Positions 56,976 to 64,000 of a DNA stretch of 64,000 bases are shown here, piece by piece. The stretch's first letter is position 1, and each line of letters starts with the position of its first letter. Made by a program: the position numbers and the translations under genes. Below the pieces are notes generated by a model, which searched no databases, was not told where the DNA came from, and worked only from the letters and a program-made list of their open reading frames with translations. This stretch comes from Eutypa lata (Eukaryota > Ascomycota > Sordariomycetes > Xylariales > Diatrypaceae): NCBI GenBank assembly GCA_022661535.1, contig JAKULF010000012.1:806001-870000 (forward strand), read 5' to 3'.

Positions 56976-58899
56976 TTTTTTTTAACTTTATCGTTATTAA
57001 TAATAAAAATAAATTAAACTTAAAAAAAACGATAAAAGTTAATAAAAAATTAAAAATAAATATTTTTTAACAATAAATAATTTATAATTAAAAAATTATA
57101 TTAAAAAGTTACGTAATAAAAGTTATCTTATAATTAAAAAGTATAATTTAAAACAAAAAAAAAATATATATTAAAAAAAAATTTAAAAATATTATTAAAT
57201 TTATTTATTTTATATTTTTTTTAATTTATAAAATTATTTTTAATATTAAAAGTTATTTAATAACTTATAAACGATATTTTAAAAAGCGTAATAAAAAGGT
57301 TTTTAAAACGTTTATATATTTTTATTATTTTTAATATTTCGATTTTCGTTTTAAGTTTTTTTTTTATAATATTATATAATAATATTAACGAAATAAATTA
57401 ATTATTATAAACATTTCGAATTTTTTAATTATTTCGATTTCGTAATATTAAATTAAAAATAATAAGATTTTTATAATTAATAATATATTCGATTCGATTT
57501 TTATTAAATCTTTTTAATTATTTTTAATAAACGTAATTTTTTTTAAATATATATATTATATACTTTTCGTTTATTTAAATAATACGAATTATATAACGAT
57601 AATATATTTAAATATTAATTATTTTAATATTTTCGTTAATTATTTTTAATTACGAAATTTTATTACGTTTTTAATTTTATTATAATATTTTAAAATTTAA
57701 GTTAAAAACGTTAATAATAAGATTTTTTTTAAAAAAAAAGCGTTTTTTTTTTATATATTTTCGAAACGATTTTTAATTAAATTAAAATAAACATTTTAAA
57801 CGTTTATATATAAATTATAAAAAATCTTAACTTAAATTTTTTTATTAAAAACGAGTTTTTATATAAATATAAATTCGTTATTAATTATTTAAAAATAACA
57901 TTAAAAATTATTTTATATTAAAACTTTAAGGTTTTTATTTAAATTTATTATAAAAAACTTATTATTAAATGTAAAATTATCGTTTAAAAAGATATTACGA
58001 TTTTTATTAAATTTATATTATATATTTTTATTTCGTATATAAATCTTTTTGTTATAAATAATAATAAATCTTTACGAAATTTTTATTTTATAATTATTAT
58101 TAACGGTATTTTCGAATTCGTAATTAATTATAAAACGAAAAAAATAATTATTTTTATAAATATTATTAATATTTTTAAAAAAATTCGTTATAAAATTAAA
58201 ATAAGTTTTTTTTAAAATTATAATTACGATAATTATTTAACGATATTTTAAAAAAAAACTTTTATAATATAAATTATTATAACTTTTAACGATAAAAATT
58301 ACGATAATATTAAAGATTTTTTAAAACTTATTTTTTAATTATTAATTAAGTTTAATCTTTTTAAAAATATAATTAATATTTTCGCTTTTAAAAAAATTAT
58401 TTTAAAAGATATTTAAAAAGTTATTTAAAAATATAAAAAAAACTTTAACGAAACTTTTTTTACGTTTAATATTTTTAAATTTATTAATATATTTAAAATT
58501 AAAATTAAATACGAAATTTATATATATAATAACGAGTTTGCGTTTATAATTTATATAAAAGATTTAATTAAAAGTTTTTTTTTATAAAAAAAAAAAAATA
58601 TTTTTAATTTTTTTAATAACGAAAAAATATAAATTAATTTTATTAATAATTAATAATATTAAATATAATTATATAAGCTTTATTCTTTCGGTTTAAAAAA
58701 TTAAGTTATAATTAATAAAACTCTTTAATTTATATATATTAAAAAAAAGCTTAAAAATATAAATTTTTTTATTTTTATAATTTATTTTTTATTTATCGTT
58801 TAAAAAACTTTTTAAGCTTTTAAAGTTAAGTTTTTACGATAAAATAATAATATAATTAAAGATTATATTATTTAAAATAAAAATAAAAATTATATTTAA

Positions 58900-61250
58900 A
58901 AAAAAAGTCGTATAATTATTAATCTTTAACTTATAAATAAAATCGCGGTTTTAAATTTTTTTTTTTTTTTTTTTAAAACGATATAATTAATAAATTATTC
59001 GTTAAACGATATTTATTTATAATTAATATATTAAGTTTTTTTTATTAATTTTCGATTTAATTTAATTATTAAAATCGTATAATAATTATTTTATTATAAA
59101 GTTTCGAAGTTTTTAATATAATTTTTATAAAATTTTATAATAATTTTAAATATTCGTAACGATTTATAAATTAATATTTATGTTTTTTTAAAAACTTTAT
59201 TAATGTTTTTATTAATAATATAATTATTATAAATAATATAATAAAAAAATACATTAAGTATTTAATTAAAGTTTTTAATATATTTAATAATTTTAATTTA
59301 ACGTTTTTAATTAAAAAGTTTTTTTTTAATTATTTTATTATAATTTTATTAAAGTTTTTTATTAACGGCTTTAATATATTAATTATAAAAAATCGTTTAT
59401 TAACTTTTAAAAAATTAAAATGCTTTATTAATTTAAAAGCTTTTAAGAAATATATCGAAATAATAAAATTTTTAAAAAAGTTCGTATTATAATATTAATA
59501 AAAATTCGCTTTTTTATAATTTTGCAAAATTATTATATTAACGAAAAATTATATTATTTAAATTATATTTTTTAAAGTTATTTAACGTTATTAATAAACT
59601 TTTAAGTAAAAATTTAAACTTATTAAATTTAAGCGTTATAATTTCGATATTATTTAAAAAGATTTATTAAAATTTAATTATTTAATATATTAAAATCTTT
59701 TTTAAATCGTTTTTGTAAAATTAAATATAACTCGAAAACGAAGTTTTAACGTTATAATTTTTTATTATTATAAAAATTAAAACGATTAATATATTTTTAT
59801 TAAAAATATTAAATTAATTATATTTTTAAATAAAGTTTTTATTAAAACGAAAAAGAAATATTATATTATTAAGTTAAAAGTAATATATTTTATATAAGTT
59901 TATCGTAATTTATATATACGATTTTAATTTTTTATTTTCTTTATCGTAATTTTTATTAATTATCGAATTATTAAAAAAATTATAAAATAAATTAACTTTA
60001 AATTATAAAATTTTATTAAATTAAACTTAAAACTTTTTACGATTTTTATATATTTATTATAATTTTAACTTAATGTTTAATATATATTTAAACGTATTAA
60101 TTTCGTATTAAATATTTTATTTTAACTTTTAATTATAAATATTTTAAAGGATTTTTAAAAAGTAATAAAAAAAATAAAAAATTAATTTAAAAATATATTT
60201 AACGATTTCGATTATATAAAAAATAACTTTTTCGTTCGCGATTTAATTTAAAATAATTATAACTTTATAATAATTATTAAAATAAACATTAATTTAATAT
60301 TTCGAAAACGTTTAATAAATAAATATACTTTAAACGAAAAAATATTTAAAATTATTATTTAACTTTAAAAAAAAAATTAAAAAATTTTTTTAATTAAAAT
60401 TTTCGCTTTTAATTAAATAAAAAAAGTCTTTTATTTAATATTAATAATATAAACGATAAAAGATTTTATATTTTAAACTTTTATATATAAAAGATTTTTA
60501 AAATAATTTACGATAAAAAACATTATTTTAATATAATTTATATAACTTATAATTTAATTTATATAACGATTTTTAATCTTTTTTAAAAATTATTAACTTA
60601 TATTAAATATTATTTTTTTTATTTAAAAAACTTTACGAATTATTAAAAAAACTTAACGAAATTAAGCCGGTTAAATTATTATTATAGTTTTTTTATATTA
60701 TAATATAAAACTTTTTCGTAACTTTTAAAAAAATATTTTTTAAAAACTTTATATAAAAAGTTTTAAATTATAAAAAGTTTAACGTAAGTTTTATAATAAT
60801 TTATAAATTTAATAAAAAAAGTATTATTATTTTAAGTTATATTATTTATATTATAAAGATTTAATTTAAATTTATTTTTAAAGCTTTTTAACTTTTTAAT
60901 TAAAAATTTTTATATAAAATTATTAATAATTATAACTTTAAGTTTATTAATAAAATTTAATAAACGATATTTTTAAAAAGTAATATTTAATTAATAATAT
61001 TAATAACGTATAACTTATAAATAAATAACTTTTTAAAGCGAAAAATTTAAAATATAAAAATCGTAATATAATATTATATAATAACTTCGAATATATTTTA
61101 AAATTAAATTTTATTCGCTTTATAATATAATTTTAATAATTTTAAATATTTAATTTTAAATAAATTTTTTAATAAAATAATATATAAATTTAAATTTTAA
61201 AATTTCTTTTCGATTTTTAAAATTTTTAAACTTTTTATTAATTATAAGAT
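58900..61250 (+). mobile_element. Ty3/gypsy retrotransposon pol remnant, destroyed by RIP
   Basis: Domain order RT then integrase on the plus strand. The clearest part is 59,175-59,489, about 105 codons without a stop although stops fill the rest. Reading it gives NVFINNIIII where RT has a YxDD-type box; the two catalytic positions at 59,214-59,219 read Asn-Asn, as TG-to-TA change of GAT GAT would give. It then shows HLxxVFxLFxxxNLTL-like sequence (read LIKVFNIFNNFNLT) and LKAFKKYIEIIKFLKKFV, matching the gypsy connection region LKALEKYIGxTGFLRxFV. Upstream, 58,900-59,170 keeps the spacing of the VVxDxRxLN...FNVAxMGxxNSP part with many stops. Near 60,480-60,680 is an integrase zinc-binding-like stretch, and near 60,920-60,960 an integrase-core match (read INNYNFKFINKI for an IxDRDxKF motif). 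LTR ends were not found. Confidence 0.75.
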
Positions 61251-62159
61251 TTATAAAAAGCTTTATTAAAAAAAGATTTAATTTATAATTAACTTCGTTA
61301 TTATAAATATAAAAATTTATTACGATTTAAAAAAAAATCTTTTTTAAATATAAATCGATTAAAAAGTTTATTTTAAACTTTATTACGGTTATTATTTATT
61401 AAATAAGTTTTTATAAAAAATTTTTTAATAAAAAGTTAATTTTTTTATTATAATTAAAAAAATAAATAACTTAACTTATAAATTAAATTTTCTTTATTAT
61501 TAACGAATTTATTATATTATATTTATATTTTACTTTTATTTAATATTATTAATAAAAAACCTTTAAAAAAAAATAATTATAATTTAATTATATATTTATA
61601 AATAAAAATAATAATAAATAAATCTTATATAAAATTAAATATATAATAATTAAAAGAATCTTTTAAATTAATAAAAAGTTAATTTTAAAATATTTAATAT
61701 AATAAAAAAATTATAATTTAAAAAATAATAAATAATATCTTTAATTAACTTTTATAAAAAATATAATAAAGTTAATTAATAACTTTAATAAAAAAAATCT
61801 TTTTTTTATAAATAAATTAAAGTTAAAACGAAAAAAAACGAACTTATTATTTAAATTCGCTTTATTTAATCTTAATAAATAATTAACTTTTACTTTTTAA
61901 TATAACGATATTTATAATTTTATTAATTAAAAAATTATAAATGTAATTTTTAAATTTAATATTAAGGTTTATTTATTTAAATTATTATTTTTAATTTTTA
62001 AAAAATACGTTAAAACTTTTTAATTTATTTTTCTTTTATAAAATTTATTAAAATTCTTTATAATACTTTATATTATAAAATTTCTTATTAATTTAAATAA
62101 ATAATTTTAAGTTTAATTTAATAATTATAATTAATAATTATTAAATCTTTAAAATTCTT

Positions 62160-62440
62160 TTAATTTCTTTTACTTTTAAACTTATTTATTATTACTTTTT
62201 AATTTTTTATTTTAATTATTTTTTTTTTAATTTTTTTTTATTTTTATCTTTTATTTTTCTTTTTATTATAATTTAAAATCTTTACTTTTTATTATCTTTT
62301 AATATTAACTTTTTTACTTCGTTTAATTTTAATCTTTTATAATTTTTTAATTATAACTTTTTAACTTCGTTTAATTTTTACTTTTTACTTTTTTTTACTT
62401 TAATTTTTATATCGAAATTATAATAATTAAATTTTAAAAA
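62160..62440 (-). other. Purine-rich coding-like remnant on the minus strand
   Basis: Strong strand asymmetry: the plus strand is nearly all C/T plus A, so the minus strand reads AAA/AAG/GTA-rich sequence coding Lys-rich peptide interrupted by stops. The unit CTTCGTTTAATTTT occurs twice about 50 bp apart (near 62,315 and 62,360). It may be a charged coiled-coil from another, opposite-facing element. Low support. Confidence 0.3.
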
Positions 62441-64000
62441 TTATAAATATTTATAATTTTAAAAAATAATTTTTAATATAAAACTTTTTTAAACGTATAA
62501 AATAATATTAATATTAAGCTTTAAGTTAATAAAAACGTTTAAAAAACTTTAATTTAAATCGTAAATAAAAATATTAATAAGTTTATTAAAAATTAAATTA
62601 AAAATATTAAAAATAAAAGTTATCGTTAAAGCGTAAATTAATTCTTTAATAAAAATAACTTTATATTTATTATTTAAATTATAAATATTAAATACTTTTA
62701 AAAATTAATTTTTAAAAAATATTCGTTTAAAATTAAAAATTATTATAAAATTTATAATTATTTCATTAAAATTAAACTTAACGTTAAAATTTTAAAAATT
62801 AAACTTTATACTTTACTTTATAATATTTTTTAAATTATTTATAAATAAAAAATCAAAATTTAATTTAAAGTTATAAATCTTTAATAATTAATTTAATTAT
62901 TAAATATTATTTTATTTAAAACGATTCGTATTTATAATAATAATTAAAAAAGTTTAAAAACTTTTTTCGTATAAATATTATATTTAATTAACTTTTATAA
63001 TTTCGTTTAATTAATAAACGAAATTTAAACTTTATTAAAGTTTTAAAATTAATATTTTTAACTTTAATTTAACTTTAATTACTTTTTTAAAAGTTTTATT
63101 ATCGTTGCTTTTTTTTTTATAATATTAACGATTAATTTAAATTTAAAAAAAAAAAAAAAACGTTTTAAAAATATAATAATAAAACGCTTAAAAAGTTTAA
63201 AAAGAAAAGATTTAATAAGCCTTTTTAACGAATTTTAATATCGATAACGAGATTTTATAAAGCTTAATTTTAAAAGAATTATTTTAATTTATTTTTACTT
63301 TAACTTTTTAAATTAATTTTATTTTATTCGTTATAATAAAAACTTTATATTTATATTTTAAAACTATCGTTAAAAAATTTAATAATATAATTTATATCGT
63401 AATTAATCTTTTTTTTTTTTAAGTTTTTTTAATTATTATTATTTAATTTAAAATTCTTCGTATTATTTTTAATAAAGTTTTAAACTTAAATTTAAATATT
63501 TTTTTTAATTTTATTTTAAAAAAATTAAATATTATTAACGATTTTATATTAAAAGCTTTTAAGAAAAAACTTAAAGTTATTATAATTCTTTTAGCTTTTA
63601 ATTTATTTAAAGCTTTTATAACATTTTTGCTTTTTTTTAAAATTATTAAAAAAAATCTTTTTTAATTAAATTTATTAAAAGATGTTTTTAATAAAAAATA
63701 AATTATTATTTAAGGTTTTTAATCGCTTAAGCTTATTAATTTAAATATAATTATAAATATTATTACGATTATTTTTAATATTAATATTAAACTTATAATT
63801 AAGTTTATTTTACTTTTTACGAATTTTTATAAAAATAAAATTAAAAACTTTATTATTATTAAAAATAACGAAAAATCGATTACTTTTTAACTTTTAAATT
63901 TACTTTAAAAAGTTCTTTAAAATCTTTATATTAAATTCGAAAAGTTATAAAAAATATTAATCGAAAAGTCGTTTTTAACTTTTAATAAAACGTTAAAAGT

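Larger units (their letters stand above)
53087..64000. repeat. RIP-saturated AT-rich block, continues beyond the window
   Basis: The base composition drops abruptly after 53,086 to extreme A/T richness and stays there to the end (by eye roughly a tenth G+C or less; not computed). In a 1.14-kb sample (53,161-54,300) I counted one CA and no TG, no CC and no GG, yet about 15 CG. Loss of CA/TG with retention of CG is the mark of repeat-induced point mutation, not of CpG deamination. Stop codons fill all frames almost everywhere and no intact gene remains. Such blocks in Pezizomycotina are silenced, usually heterochromatic transposon graveyards. It starts with TGTAAAAT, which might be an LTR end. 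Confidence 0.93.

Noticed and set aside
53087..64000. Mitochondrial DNA insertion or assembly artefact as the source of the AT-rich block
   Set aside because: Near-total absence of CA/TG, survival of CG and gypsy pol remnants fit RIP-mutated nuclear transposons. No mitochondrial gene was recognised.
53087..64000. Centromere call
   Set aside because: RIP-rich blocks do form centromeres in some fungi, but only one edge is visible and nothing in the sequence distinguishes it from an ordinary transposon island.

Overview
The window looks like nuclear DNA of a filamentous ascomycete (Pezizomycotina; a Sordariomycete would fit, but that is inference). The support is: short introns (mostly 50-200 bp) with GT...CTAAC/CTGAC...AG signals, typical fungal families (DUF6590, a cAMP-receptor-like GPCR, F-box, Ypt7), long gene-free intervals full of TAGGTA/TACCTA micro-repeats, and a terminal block of about 10.9 kb with a saturated RIP (repeat-induced point mutation) signature. 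No prokaryotic operons, rRNA, tRNA or CRISPR were seen.

Layout. 1-10 kb: two plus-strand single-exon genes for disordered proteins (2616-4247; 8280-10004, the latter with one membrane segment). 12.3-14.2 kb: an eight-exon minus-strand DUF6590 gene. 16.9-18.9 kb: a plus-strand coiled-coil protein. 24.5-27.2 kb: a three-exon F-box gene. 29.2-32.6 kb: a divergent pair, fibrillarin (minus, five exons) and ribosomal protein L17/uL22 (plus, four exons), joined by an 883-bp shared promoter region. 33.4-35.6 kb: an extreme low-complexity protein with one ordinary-looking island. 41.6-43.2 kb: a three-exon seven-helix receptor. 44.9-52.7 kb: four minus-strand genes, namely a small multi-helix membrane protein, a heme-oxygenase-like protein, an SLC35F5/YML018C-type transporter and the late-endosome/vacuole GTPase Ypt7 (Rab7).

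From about 53,087 to the window end base composition changes abruptly to extremely AT-rich. CA, TG, CC and GG are almost gone while CG survives, which is RIP-type rather than CpG-methylation decay. Inside it I could still read the skeleton of a plus-strand Ty3/gypsy retrotransposon: reverse transcriptase near 58.9-59.5 kb, an integrase zinc-binding remnant near 60.5-60.7 kb and an integrase core near 60.7-61.25 kb.

Exon structures were built by hand from splice signals, reading frame and family knowledge. All multi-exon models close in frame, and Ypt7 comes out at the 205 residues usual for the family. Functional themes are ribosome biogenesis (fibrillarin with uL22), endolysosomal/vacuolar membranes (Ypt7, SLC35F5-like), signalling (GPCR) and several lineage-specific disordered proteins. 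I did not find a clearly new multi-gene system. The best leads are the nucleotide context of the surviving cytosines in the RIP block, the conserved-looking island in the 731-residue protein, and the fibrillarin/uL22 shared promoter.
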